A DNA stretch of 25,000 nt from Chrysomallon squamiferum (GCA_012295275.1 CM022675.1:8910193-8935192), one strand, 5' to 3'; numbered from the stretch's first letter, positions 1-10,605 are shown. Notes: generated by a model not told the origin, from the letters alone. Program-made: numbers and translations.

Positions 1-209
1 AATTAATTATTCACATATTCTTTCATTTACTCCTTAATTCTCTTACTCGTTTATATATTGTAAACATAATTTTAAATAAACTTTTGAGATGATGTCCGTA
101 AATTGCATTTTCAATTATTCTTTTATATAATTGACTTTTATACTTTGTCTTTATTTAGTTTTCTTCTTTCACTCATTTGTTTTCACATCAACTTGTTAAT
201 TCTGTCCTT

Positions 210-301
210 ACCTCTCTCTCTCTCTCTCTTTCTCTCTTTCTCTCTCTTTCATTCTGTTTTTCTCTCTCTCATACAGACACACCCCTCTTTCATTCTGTTT
301 C

Positions 302-352
<51 letters not shown>

Positions 353-480
353 CTCACACACACACACTTTCATTCTGTTTTTCTCTCTCTCATACAGACA
401 CACCCCTCTTTCATTCTGTTTCTGTTTCTCTCTCTTTTTTTCTCTCTCTCTTTGCTTTCTGTCTTTCTGTTTCTCTCATA
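210..480. repeat. CT/CA compound microsatellite with a ~65-bp duplicated block
   Basis: (CT)n runs and CACACA enclose two copies of a block starting TTTCATTCTGTTTTTCTCTC and containing CATACAGACACACCCCTC, at 247 and 368 (offset 121). Two overlapping frames rich in Ser, Leu and Phe are artefacts of this pyrimidine tract. Confidence 0.92.
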
Positions 481-489
481 TTCACGTAT

Positions 490-1050
490 TATTACGTAGT
501 TATTTCAGTTTAGACAATTAAATCAGCTTTTATTATATTCCCAGATAAAATCAACAGTAGCTGTTTATGCTTCGCTTTATAACAAATTACTGAAATGTCA
601 GATACACTACACCCCAGAATAGGCTTAGATTCAGCTGAAATCAAGTTAATTACGCTTAGTTTGTGAAATAAAATCATATCACACAATGAGATACGTTTTG
701 TACTTAACAAATTCTAAAAGCCGAATGGCTATTATTTTACATAATGGAGTAGTTTGGATTTATCCAAGATGATGTGATTTCTTTGTGAAATGCACTCGTG
801 TTATATACCATTTATAGCTGCTTAGTTTAAAAACATTTAGTATAAATGATCAGTTTGTCTGGTTCAGCTGATACACAGAATCGGTTTTAAATACAAGAAT
901 ATCAGATATTTTGACTTTACTGGAACAGTTTAAATTTAGTTAATGTTATCCTGAAAAAAAATTATTTCAATACTGGAGTGGTTAAAATTTAATTAACATG
1001 GTTTTTGAGAAATAGGGGAAAAATAAAAAAATAAATTACAAATAGTAACT
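490..1050. other. Non-repetitive stretch, no gene seen
   Basis: Ordinary complexity AT-rich sequence without simple repeats. A minus-strand frame of 66 codons (510-710) has no recognisable features. I see no splice-flanked coding segment. It could contain regulatory DNA, but nothing specific supports that. Confidence 0.5.
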
Positions 1051-1059
1051 GTGATTGTT

Positions 1060-1133
1060 GTAGTAGTAGTAGTAGCAGCAGCAGTAATAGTAGTAGTAGT
1101 AGTAGTAGTAGTAGAAGTAGTAGTAGTTTCAGT

Positions 1134-1165
<32 letters not shown>

Positions 1166-1211
1166 TAGTAGTAGTAATAGTAGTAGTAGTGATAACAACA
1201 ATAATAATAAT
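1060..1211. repeat. (AGT)n/(AGC)n trinucleotide repeat
   Basis: TAG/CAG-type triplets with interruptions run for about 150 bp, ending in AAC/AAT triplets. The poly-Leu frame on the minus strand is a consequence of the repeat. Confidence 0.93.
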
Positions 1212-1333
1212 TCAACAACTGATAATATAGACACATACCTGCACATAAATAAACACTTAAAAGATGTTAAATTTAAAAAATGATCTGGACAATTGTAATC
1301 AATTAATTGTATACTTATATGTATACATGTATC

Positions 1334-1336
<3 letters not shown>

Positions 1337-1374
<38 letters not shown>
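1337..1374. repeat. (AC)n microsatellite
   Basis: A perfect AC dinucleotide run of about 19 units. Confidence 0.95.
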
Positions 1375-1379
<5 letters not shown>

Positions 1380-1508
1380 TGTGTTTGTGGCTAGGTTTAT
1401 TCTGAGTTTACTCAAAGTGACAGCTAGGTAAAGATTCTGAGAGAGACCCTGTCACTTTTTGAGTTATGTATGACTCAACCACTTGTTTTTCCAAAAGTTA
1501 CCTTGATC

Positions 1509-1593
1509 TTTTTTTTTTTTTTTTTTTTACTTTCTTTTTAACATGTATGTGTATGTTTTTGTGATTGGGTGAGGGGCTATATACATCTGATTG

Positions 1594-1625
<32 letters not shown>

Positions 1626-1880
1626 AAAAGAGAGAATTTTCAAGTAATTATTTACTTTCATGTTTATTTAAATGTTCGATAGGGGACAGTATGGCCTTGT
1701 TGATACAGCTCCTTCTGTTATCAATATTTTGTGAAATTTTTATTTCTTTTCTTTTTAAAAACAAGCTGGTATTACTTAAAACAAATATTGGAATATTTGC
1801 CAAAATAATAAACATTGGTACTTAAAATGCTGTAACTGACATTCGTTTTTTTTTTTTTTTAAAAAAAAAAAACAATAAAT
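1509..1880. repeat. Poly-T, (GA)n and T15A12 palindrome
   Basis: Poly-T of 20 at 1509-1528; GA repeats at 1602-1635; and fifteen T followed directly by twelve A at 1846-1872, a self-complementary tract. Between them is unremarkable AT-rich sequence. Confidence 0.9.
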
Positions 1881-2017
1881 TTAAGTAAAACATGAGCTTT
1901 GTATTAATAAACTTGAAGTAATCACAAACGTGAAGAGAATCACAAGAGAAATTGTAGATTTATGTTTAAAACAAATTTCCATATGTTAAACACATTTAGC
2001 TACAACCATCAGTAAGT

Positions 2018-2054
<37 letters not shown>

Positions 2055-2139
2055 GTATCAAAATAAACTCCAGATTCCATTTCTCTGTTTAATCATAATA
2101 CTGCAACTAAATTTTAACACACACACACACACACACACA
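2018..2139. repeat. (CT)n and (AC)n microsatellites
   Basis: CT run at 2018-2054 with single G interruptions, and AC run at 2117-2139. Confidence 0.93.
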
Positions 2140-2199
2140 ATATATTTATAAGCTTAATCACATCTTCAGTACAATTATCCAATTTATACAGTCAGTTTC

Positions 2200-2720
2200 C
2201 TCAACTTCATTATTCTAGTGTTGAAAATTGCCAGGCAGCATGCATCTGAAATCTATTCAATATGTATCGAACCAAAAAAGGAAAAGCAGGATGAGAGAAA
2301 GATTAGAAAAAAAAAAAAAAAAAAATAATAATTTATCATACGATTTATGCAGGCTCGAACATTTTGAGAGACCACATGACCAGAAGAGCAGAAACGAGAC
2401 GAGTTTTGAGTCTCGAATTAAATGACATTACATAAGACGACAGAGCAAATCTCGAGTGAGCTTGCAAAAACCTCGGTATTGATTGGGCGACGGTTCATGA
2501 TTTCTTCCCCCCCCCGCTCCTTTTTTCGCAAAGACCATTTTCTTTCACGACTATAATCATTTGCGTTTGGCTGGTATATTTTTCTCTGTGAAAACCATTT
2601 CAATTAGGGCCACCGATATTTTCCCCCCATCAAGTTCATCTTAGCCAGGAAGCAGCAACGCTTGTACGAATGCCAGGCGTCATTCTTCAGATGAATTTAT
2701 TATTAAGTAAATGTTGAAAG
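2200..2720. promoter_or_regulatory. Higher-complexity block, candidate 5' exon/promoter or enhancer
   Basis: This block is richer in G+C and in unique words than its surroundings (for example ATTGATTGGGCGACGG near 2477 with an ATTGG CCAAT-box core, CTCGAGTGAGCTTGC near 2451, and TTTGCGTTTGGCTGG near 2560). Local frames are short and lack family features. Because exon 1 has an upstream acceptor, a 5' UTR exon and promoter must exist somewhere upstream; this block is one of two candidates. No TATA or initiator arrangement is convincing. Confidence 0.25.
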
Positions 2721-3490
2721 AGTCTGAGAGAGAGGGAGAGAGAGATGAATCTTTAGTTAGATTCACAGAGCTTAACCCCGTTTGTTGTCGTTTTTAATAC
2801 TTTTTTTCAGTGGTTGGGGATTAATATGTTTGTTTTGATTTAATTAAACCATTCCCGTGTTATTGTTGTTATTATTATTATTGTTATTATTGTTATTATT
2901 ATTATTGTTATTATTATTATTATTTTATTTTCATTTATTTATTGTTTTTCAGTGGTGTGAAATGAATTGTGTGAGATAAAGATTAATTATTATTGTTACC
3001 CAAAACATATTTTCAGTTTCCTTCTTTCTTTTTCTTTTTGTCTGTTTGTCTTTCTGTCTCTCCTCTTTCTCTTTTTCTCTTTCGTTCTTCTTCAAAAGAG
3101 CTATACATAAATATCTTAACAATATGTTTGTACAATTGTTATTTAATTTTCTTTTTATATGTAGCACAAGAGTTAAGAAAATAAATAAATAAACAAACTA
3201 AAAACAAATATGTGGAAAATGAATATTAATATTTATGAAACAATGTTTCTCTTAAAATTGTTTATGTAAATATGTCACTCCACATAATTTTTTTCTTTAT
3301 TTATTTCAAAAAAAAAAAAAGAAAAAAAAAGAAGAAAAATAGATAGAAATGTAAGGAAAGAAAACTAAAACAAACAACTGGAAAATAACTATACAATATG
3401 TTTATTAAACAAAAATCTTTTGTTTTTATTGAAATATAAAAAAACAATTTCCAGATGGTAACAAAACATTTTTCAGGTTTTTTTAAGAAA
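2720..3490. other. GA, TTA/TTG and CTTT repeats in AT-rich DNA, no gene
   Basis: GA repeats at 2725-2745, TTA/TTG triplets at 2861-2940, a CTTT/TCTG pyrimidine tract at 3018-3090 and A-rich tracts at 3307-3340. Short frames here on both strands are repeat-derived. Confidence 0.7.
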
Positions 3491-3942
3491 ATCACATTTA
3501 ATAACATAACTGAGAAAATTGTTAGAGAAAATCACATAAATATTCACATTTTATAATATAACTGAGAAAATGGTTATGGAAAGTAACATAAATATTCACA
3601 TTTAATAATATAACTGAGAAAATGGTTATGGAAAGTAACATAAATATTCACATCTAATAATATAACTGAGAAAATGGTTATGGAAAGTAACAAATATTCA
3701 CATTTATTAATATAACTGAGAAAATGGTTATGGAAAGTAACAAATATTCACATTTATTAATATAACTGAGAAAAAGGTTATGGAAAGTAACATAAATATT
3801 CACATTTAATAATATAACTGAGAAAATGGTTATGGAAAATCACTTGTATATTCACATTTAATAACATAACTGAGAAAACTGTTATCGAAAATCAGATAAC
3901 TATTCACATTTAATAACATAACTGAGACAACGGTTAAGGATT
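3490..3942. repeat. 52-bp minisatellite, nine copies
   Basis: The motif TAACTGAGAAAATGGTTATG recurs at 3507, 3559, 3611, 3663, 3713, 3763, 3815, 3867 and 3919. Spacings are 52 bp, except two of 50 bp caused by loss of an AT in AACATAAAT. Outer copies are more diverged than inner ones. The adjacent identical 50-bp variants show that they spread by local duplication. No spacers are present. Confidence 0.93.
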
Positions 3943-4049
3943 GGTGAATCTGTTATCTAGGAAATATCAGGCCACAGGATCACGCCTTCTCAATGACTCA
4001 GTGTTGTTATATTTGTTTAGTGCTAGCTTAGCAATTGACTTTTCCTATT

Positions 4050-4310
4050 AGTCTCTATGTAGTAAGTCGTCAGTCTACAGTAAGTCTATACTAAGTGAGT
4101 CTGTTGTAAGTCTATACTAAGTTAGTCGATAGTAAGTTAATCTATATCTAGTCAGTGTAAATAAGTTAGCCTATAATATGTTTGTCTACAGAAAGTAAAT
4201 ATGATAAGTAACACTATAGTAAGTAAAACTACAGTTAGTCTAGACTGGTCTGTAGTAAGTCAGTCTACAGTAAGTTAGTCTACAGAAATGTAGTCTACAG
4301 TAAGGCCACA
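4050..4310. repeat. Degenerate AGTCTACAGTAAGT tandem array
   Basis: Repeated words AGTCTACAG, TAAGTCTATACTAAGT and AGTAAGTTAGTCTA recur about every 11-22 bp. The array is old and irregular. It contains many copies of GTAAGT next to CTACAG, which resemble splice donor and acceptor cores. Confidence 0.8.
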
Positions 4311-4320
4311 TTGAAATACA

Positions 4321-4370
4321 TGTACACCAACACACATACACACACACATACACATACACACGCACACAAT
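4321..4370. repeat. CACA/CATA microsatellite
   Basis: Interrupted CA repeats (CACACATACACACACACATAC type). Confidence 0.9.
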
Positions 4371-4379
4371 ACGAAACAA

Positions 4380-4790
4380 ATAATTTGATTAAGAAAGTGA
4401 ATTACAGAACTCCTTTCTGCTGCTAATCATTACTTGTTAAATATGGTGTGTTTGGTTTGGTTGCCAGGGGCAATGACTCGGGACAACAATAATCACTGTG
4501 TGTAGCAGACGCAAACTTGGATATCGGCGATGTGTTCCTTAATTTGTTTCTTCCATAAGATCACCACTTTCACTGGGCTTGTTTTCAAGCAATTATGGTT
4601 TCCATCTGCCTGGCTGACATGATTTGGCAAGGCTGTTTGGTGAACAGAAATAAATAACAGCAGGAAAACTCAGCTAGATTTGTGTTGTCGTTTTGTCGCA
4701 ATTTTCATTCGGAACAATAGAGAATTTTTTGTCAGCCATTTTTATCCAGTTAGTCAGGTGCCCCATATATCATCTGTAAATAATACCTGC
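4380..4790. promoter_or_regulatory. Higher-complexity block, candidate conserved non-coding element
   Basis: About 400 bp without simple repeats, dense in words typical of animal enhancers: a homeodomain-like CTAATCATTA (~4423), a near-palindrome GTTGCCAGGGGCAAT (4460-4474) resembling an RFX X-box with one mismatch, CAATTATGG (~4590), an E-box CATCTG (~4604), TGACATGATTTGGC (~4615) and GTCAGCCA (~4732). It is not open in any long frame. Sequence texture alone suggests constraint; conservation cannot be tested here. Confidence 0.3.
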
Positions 4791-4799
4791 GTCATTTTT

Positions 4800-5540
4800 T
4801 GGTTTGTTTTAAAAAAAAAAAAAAAAAAAAAATCTTCTTTATTTTTAATGTCTTTTTTTTTTTTTTTTGTCACCTTACTTTTATTTTTATTTTATTTATT
4901 TAATCATTATTATTATTATTTTTTTTTTTATTATTATTATTCTGTTTGTTTTTATTTATTTTATTTCATTTTATATTTTATTAGATCATTTTGTTTCATT
5001 TATTAAAAAACTATTTGTATTTATTTATTTATCTATTTTATTTTATATTTTGGGAGGTGTGCTTTGTATTTTATTTTATATTTATTTTTTATTTATTTTT
5101 TATTTTATTTTGACTACCTGTCTTTTTGTGTGGGTTCATTACAACCTTTCATTTAATAATTATTCCTTTTATCTATCTTCATTTTTAAACTTTTATTGTA
5201 TTACTCAGGGAAATTATCCTTAATACTGACTAGACTTCTACTTTTAAATATACATCATTTTTGTTTCATTTTCTTAATCCATAATGCATATAGGTATGTT
5301 TTGTTTTATTTATTTATTCATTTATTTGTATATATATGTATGTATGTTTGTTTTTGTGTTTCTTTGTTTGTTTGTTTGTTTGTTCTTCAAAAAATTTCTA
5401 GATTCAGACTAATCTTTTCACTTATCTAATCTATGAGCCTTTAAATAAATATTTTCCTTCTTTCATTTCTTTCCTTTTCTTTTCATTTCTTTTAAATTTA
5501 AAACTGCTATTCCTGTGTGACTAATAAGTACTCCAATGAC
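4800..5540. other. Poly-A/poly-T and TTA/TTTA-rich stretch, no gene
   Basis: Poly-A at 4811-4831 and poly-T at 4853-4868 face each other across ~20 bp and could form a hairpin. These are followed by TTA/TTTA-rich DNA and TTTG repeats (5365-5382). Open frames rich in Phe, Tyr and Ile come from low complexity. Confidence 0.75.
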
Positions 5541-6285
5541 CTTTTTATAAACAGGACATATAAAAAGAATTAAAAAAAATAAAAATCTCTGATTATTTAA
5601 ATAGAACTTATGACTGATAACATTTTTGTGACAGTCAGCATTAACATAATTTCTGCATAAATGGCTGTCGAATGATTTATCCTGAGCTATAGATAAACAA
5701 TTTTCAGTTTCACCAAATTTTTATTAATTTAAGAACCGAGATGATGTTTTGCTTATTATTTTTTTAGTAAACTAACCTATCAAAATACAATTTTAATTTA
5801 TTATTTATTATGTATTACAGTTGTTATTTTATTAATTATTTAAATTACAAGTATGCAGCGCATGATTTTAAAATTTTAACATCTGATGAGAATAGTTATT
5901 TATTTAATTTTATTATTTAAACGTTAAATAAATAAATAATCTTGTGTGTGTGTTTAAAATTCTAGTTTAATAAAATAAAATTAAAAATAAAAAATCTCAG
6001 CTTTCACTTAGACAACAGAGAAGAAATCTGTGCTGTGAGATTTAAAAATAATTGCTTTCTGTAATGGAAACTGCAGCATGTTAAGATGTTTTGTAGAGTC
6101 ATTTAAAGCACTATTAATAGATTAAAATAGTTTTGTGAATGTAATTAATCACTGTATTAAAAACACGGACTTGAAACAGAATACAAGTACAGCTTCCTGT
6201 AGATGACACAACACATACACCTCTGTCTTTCGTAACAAGGTATGGAGCACTGGAATGAACGGGAAAAAGCATAGATATAGTTATA
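5540..6285. other. AT-rich sequence, nothing recognised
   Basis: No tandem repeat of note, no coding signature and no RNA gene seen. Confidence 0.5.
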
Positions 6286-6625
6286 TAGATTATATATATA
6301 TATATATGATATACCTACAGGAATACATAAATAGATATACAGATATCTATCTATCTATCTATCAATAGAGATTTTGATTATAGACATCTATATTTGTGTG
6401 TGTGTGTGTGTGTGTGTGAATATATATGTGTGTGTGTAGATATGTATCTCATAATTTTAATATATAGCATAACATGACAACATAATATATAGAAATATAG
6501 ATACAGAGATAGGTTGATATGTGTATGTGTGTATATATATATATATAAAACATAACATTAATGTATGATAACATGACAACATAATGTAAAATATAATGTA
6601 CAACATAGTGTATAATACATTGAAA
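6286..6625. repeat. TA, ATCT and GT microsatellites with a ~100-bp duplicated word
   Basis: (TA)n at 6293-6307, (ATCT)n at 6342-6363, (GT)n at 6395-6418 and TA at 6531-6546. CATAACATGACAACATAATATA near 6467 (split: CATAACATGACA, ACATAATATA) recurs as GATAACATGACAACATAATG near 6567. Confidence 0.85.
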
Positions 6626-7425
6626 ACAGAATGATTCCTGTAAATATTTAATCTATTTGAAGAAAAGGTTGTTGTTTATTAAATGTTATTAAAATTTCTC
6701 TAATTATTATAGACAATGATAATCTTACAAAAAACTGTGCTGGAACAGTAATTGTCAGTACCTACAATCAATAACAATTATTATAGTCAACAATTCAAAC
6801 TGTATTGACAGTCAGTAAATACAGCTATTACAATTATAGTGCTAATTAACCATGACATTGATATTAAAGTGAAGCTAATTATCAATTTATTTTTTTAAAA
6901 AATACCAATAAAAAACAAAAAAAACATATCCTGATAGGAATGTAAAGTAATTCCACTAAACGACGACAAAAATATGTCCGAAAGAATTTCACTTGGTGCA
7001 CAAAATGAAAGCTGCTTGTTGAGGGAGAGTATTTTGATTTTTCTCTCTCTTCGAGATTTTTCTTGGGTTCTGTGACAGTGTGTCATCATCTCACTAAGCT
7101 GGTTGACTAGATACAGTTGTTTCTTATTGATTTAACTCCAGGCCAGATTGCCAGAGCTGTACAAAGGAAAATATAGTTTTAAAAATTCTTGGAGATGTTG
7201 TTGTGGTTATACGTCGGTGGTTGTTTTATTTTTTTTTTTTTTTTCGTTTTTTGCTTTCTTGCTGTTCATGTTCGTGTTATTTGTCTGGTTGTGGACACGG
7301 ATGTTAAAAAGTGATGAGTGTAAATTGTTGTTTGGTTGTTAGTGTTATCTAAAAAAAATAAAAAAATAAAAATTGAAAGGGAAAAGGGTTGAATGAGGGG
7401 TGTAGGATAGGGAAAGAGAAAGGGA
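6626..7425. other. Non-repetitive AT-rich sequence, no gene
   Basis: Contains a poly-T (7219-7244) and purine-rich GGGAAAGAG sequence near 7375-7425. A minus-strand frame (6895-7089) and a plus-strand frame (7148-7342) have no family features or splice context. Confidence 0.5.
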
Positions 7426-7428
7426 ATT

Positions 7429-7547
7429 ATGAGGTTGAAGGATAGGGAAAGGGAATTTAGGGAATATATTTATATAAAATAATAATAAATAAAAATAGAC
7501 ATCATATATTCCCTGTATTCTACCCTTTCCCTATCCTTCAACCTCAT
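7429..7547. repeat. Inverted repeat / hairpin with 25-bp arms
   Basis: The left arm 7429-7453 (ATGAGGTTGAAGGATAGGGA...) and right arm 7523-7547 are exact reverse complements over 25 bp by eye. A second inner pair (AGGGAATATAT near 7459-7469 and ATATATTCCCT at 7504-7514) extends the stem. Similar GGATAGGGAAAG sequence at 7404-7415 suggests local duplication before inversion. It could fold into a long hairpin or be a small palindromic element. Confidence 0.75.
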
Positions 7548-7559
7548 ATATATTATTTT

Positions 7560-8040
7560 TTTAAAGGGCCATATTCATAAAGGTATAAATGTATTTACAT
7601 TGTTTGTTTGTACACATCAGATATGCTTAAGAACAAAACAAAATAATTTGAAGATTTATAAAATGTATCAAGGCCATTTATTCCCATCATCTCTAGTATA
7701 TATTAAACAAAGAAATTATACTAAATATGTTTCATCCTTTTATTGGCAAAAACCTTTCATAGATTTTAACAAGAAACAAAATAATAGTTTTTGGATGTGC
7801 AAAACTGATAATGTGCTAAACATATTTACACAGTAAATTTACACCATTGCAGATATTTATGCTGTAATAAAACAGTCATTTGAATGTGGTATAAAATTTA
7901 TTTAAGCTGTTTATTCGCATTGTTGCTCACTTAAACAAATAAAATGAAAATAAATAAATAAATAAATACATAAATAAAATAAATTAAAAAATAATAATAA
8001 TAAAAGAAATAACAAAAATCCTGTTACTTAGAAATGTGTC
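7560..8040. other. Non-repetitive sequence, then AAAT repeats
   Basis: Ordinary AT-rich DNA up to ~7930. It holds a 78-codon plus-strand frame (7600-7836) with no recognisable motif and A-rich codon use like the surroundings. AAAT/ATA repeats follow at 7955-8010. Confidence 0.5.
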
Positions 8041-8044
8041 AAAT

Positions 8045-8404
8045 ATTTACCCCCTTTCTCTTTGTTCCATATATATATATTATTAGATACTTGTTAAATA
8101 AAGAAAAACAAATTTTTATTTATTTATTTATTATTAATTTTATATAAAAATTATTATTTGTCACATAACACACTTTGTTACACTTGGAGTTCACCTGTGT
8201 ATTTGGCCTACTTGCAATGGTGACATAACAGATATCACATGACCTAGATAATAAAATACCTGAGTTTACCTGTTCAGAAAACATTTATTTTAGGTCAGCA
8301 AAGTTTGAAATAGTAAGGAAAATAGAGGACTTTTTAAAAGTCTTTTTCTTTATTTTATCATGTAACTTATATATGTATGGAACAAAGGGAAAGTGTTAAA
8401 TTAT
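8045..8404. mobile_element. ~360-bp MITE-like element with long imperfect inverted ends
   Basis: The left arm (8045-8120) contains TTTCTCTTTGTTCCATATA and then ATACTTGTTAAATAAAGAAAA. The right arm (8330-8404) contains the reverse complements TATGGAACAAAGGGAAAG and TTTTCTTTATTTTATCATGT in mirror order. The arms match imperfectly over roughly 70 bp. No coding capacity is seen between them, and the target-site duplication is unclear because of the AT-rich flanks. It could be an old MITE or a chance-extended hairpin; two separate matching blocks in the right order argue for a real element. Confidence 0.5.
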
Positions 8405-9275
8405 ATATATTTTTATATATTATATATTAAATTATAAATTATTCATATATATCATCAATTATTAGTTACCATGTTAATCCTGGCCTATTTTCCCATTTAC
8501 ACAACCACAGAAAAACCTACCACAGGTCACCTACAAAACTACAAACAAAAATCAATGACTTGATTAGAAAATAGAGTTTAACCTTACACCCTCCATGCCA
8601 ACAACAACAACTACAACAACAACAAAAACATAAGACATGTTGTAGTAAAGACAAAATGTGTTTATTTTTATTATCTGAAATTTAAATATTTTTTGGGACA
8701 AAAATCCAACACCACCACAACCATAAACAAAGACACAAACACCAGAGAAAAAAAAAAAAAAAAATAATAATAATGTAAATAAGATTAAATACTTAAAGAC
8801 TACTTTCCTTATATCTATAATAAACAATTTTAATTTTATTATTATTATTATTATTATATCACAGAAATCATAACTGAATTTAGACAAAGTATTAACACCA
8901 GATTCTTAGACTAACAAAACAAATTACGTTAACCAAATTGGATGCAGAGTTTTACCCTTAATAATTTCTTCATTATTATTTTTTTTATTTATTATCTTTT
9001 ACAAAATGTTCTGACTGGATTTAACATAAACAAAACAAAAATCCATTCTTAACCATTGTTTTAAGGTTGTTGTTTTTTTCTCATATTTTTTAAACAAAAC
9101 AAAATCGAAGTACAAAAGACTTAATTAAACATCACAAAAGTGTCAGCTCTATTCCCATATCAACAGTTATTTTTCTAATTAACAAGGCGTGCCATTTCAC
9201 AGTACTTCAGTATCATTAGTTGAGCTAATCACAAAAACTGTATAAATATATAGTCAGATAGCTTTACAGTGTCTT
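8405..9275. other. AT-rich DNA with AAC-type and TTA repeats, no gene
   Basis: TA-rich 8400-8450, CAACAACAA at 8597-8628, poly-A at 8748-8763 and TTA at 8838-8858. A minus-strand 107-codon frame here is made of low-complexity Val/Ile/Phe and is rejected as a gene. Confidence 0.6.
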
Positions 9276-9895
9276 AATACATTGATAAAATGTTGCTGTT
9301 AATTAAGACAGACAGAAAATAAACAAGTAAATATTTATCTGTATTTAAAAAACGTTAAATAGTCCTTTAGCTAGTTTCAAATACTAGTTGTATGGATTGA
9401 TAAAACTGCAATAAAATGAACATAAACAACTAAATATTTGTCAGTATTTAAAAATACTGTTAAATAGATGTCATAGTATTTGCATGCATTGATAAAATAT
9501 TGCTTTTAATTGCAATAAAATGAAAATAACTAAATGTTTATAAATACCCCAAAAATATTGTTAAATAGGGCTGTATTATCTTCATAGCATCTTTATCGAC
9601 TCAAAAAATAGTGTTGTTAATTTCAAATCAATAGAAAATAAGCAACTAAATATTTATCAATATTTAAAAACATTATTAAATAAGCCTATTGTAGCATTAT
9701 AGTGCCTTTATAGATTGATAAAATATTGTTTGTTACAAAAAAACTGAAAATAAGCAACTAAATATTTAAAAATATTGTTAAATAGGCCTGCTGTATCATC
9801 ACAGTACCTTTATAGATTGATAAAATATTGTTGTTTATTACCCAAAAAAAACCATCCAGAAAATAAGCAACAAAATATTTATAATTATTTAAAAA
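9275..9895. repeat. Degenerate tandem repeat, ~92-116-bp unit, about six copies
   Basis: Each unit carries ATTGATAAAATATTG, then AAATAAGCAACTAAATATTTA, TTTAAAAATATTGTTAAATAG and ATAGTGCCTTTATAG. The ATTGATAAAA anchor appears at 9281, 9396, 9488, 9714 and 9816, with a degraded copy near 9598. The last copies are the most alike. Confidence 0.8.
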
Positions 9896-9899
9896 TGTG

Positions 9900-9935
9900 A
9901 AGTTGAAAGAAACTCAAGTTTGAATAATTTCTTTG

Positions 9936-9978
<43 letters not shown>

Positions 9979-10605
9979 TTATTATTATTATTTATTTATT
10001 TTTTAACACAATGGTAATGATATTATTATTAATGGGTTCCTTATTTAATAATGTTTTTACTTCCTGTTGCTCAAACAGTAATTATTACTATTATTATAGT
10101 TTTTTTTTTTTTTAATTTTGTTCTGTATTTTAATTACTATTACAGTCTTTCAATATTAGTCATGTTCCACAGTGGTTGAACAAATATTGTTATTTCCTTT
10201 ATTTATTTTTTTTTTTTTTTAATGTATACGAATATTCTCAACCAAAAAATATTAAAATATCCTGTTGCTTCAACACTTATTTTTTTTCTCTTTTTTTTTT
10301 TAAAATTTAATTTTGTTCATTGGTACTCCTGTTACAATTTCAAAATGTACATAAAATTTATATGTAAAACATTTGGTCATGTTTTGGTTTTACATTTTTT
10401 TTTTTAACTGAATTTTTCCTGACATTCAAAAATAACAAAAAATTGGTATTAAATAACATAAATGCTTGTTATTCTCTTGATTTCTTTTATTTTTTTTTTT
10501 TAAGAATTTTGACACCTGAAAACTAGACTTTAAAACAACATTTATATCATTTATTTCACTTAACTAAATAAACTTTTACATTTATTTATTATCATTGTCA
10601 TTATC

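Noticed and set aside
103-521. Two overlapping plus-strand frames of 114-136 codons rich in Ser, Leu and Phe
   Set aside because: Fully explained by CT/CA microsatellite sequence; no coding signature.
989-1372. 127-codon minus-strand frame with poly-Leu and poly-Val/Cys
   Set aside because: Product of AGT/AGC and AC repeats.
2228-2425. 65-codon plus-strand frame in the complex island
   Set aside because: Interrupted by a poly-A run giving poly-Lys; no family resemblance and no splice context.
3490-3942. Possible CRISPR-like array
   Set aside because: Units are contiguous with no unique spacers, and the context is a eukaryotic spliced gene; it is a minisatellite.
7600-7836. 78-codon plus-strand frame without low complexity
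   Set aside because: Codon use and composition equal the AT-rich background; no motif, no neighbouring exon with matching phase.
8564-8887. 107-codon minus-strand frame
   Set aside because: Made of poly-Val, poly-Phe and poly-Ile from AAC, poly-A and ATA repeats.
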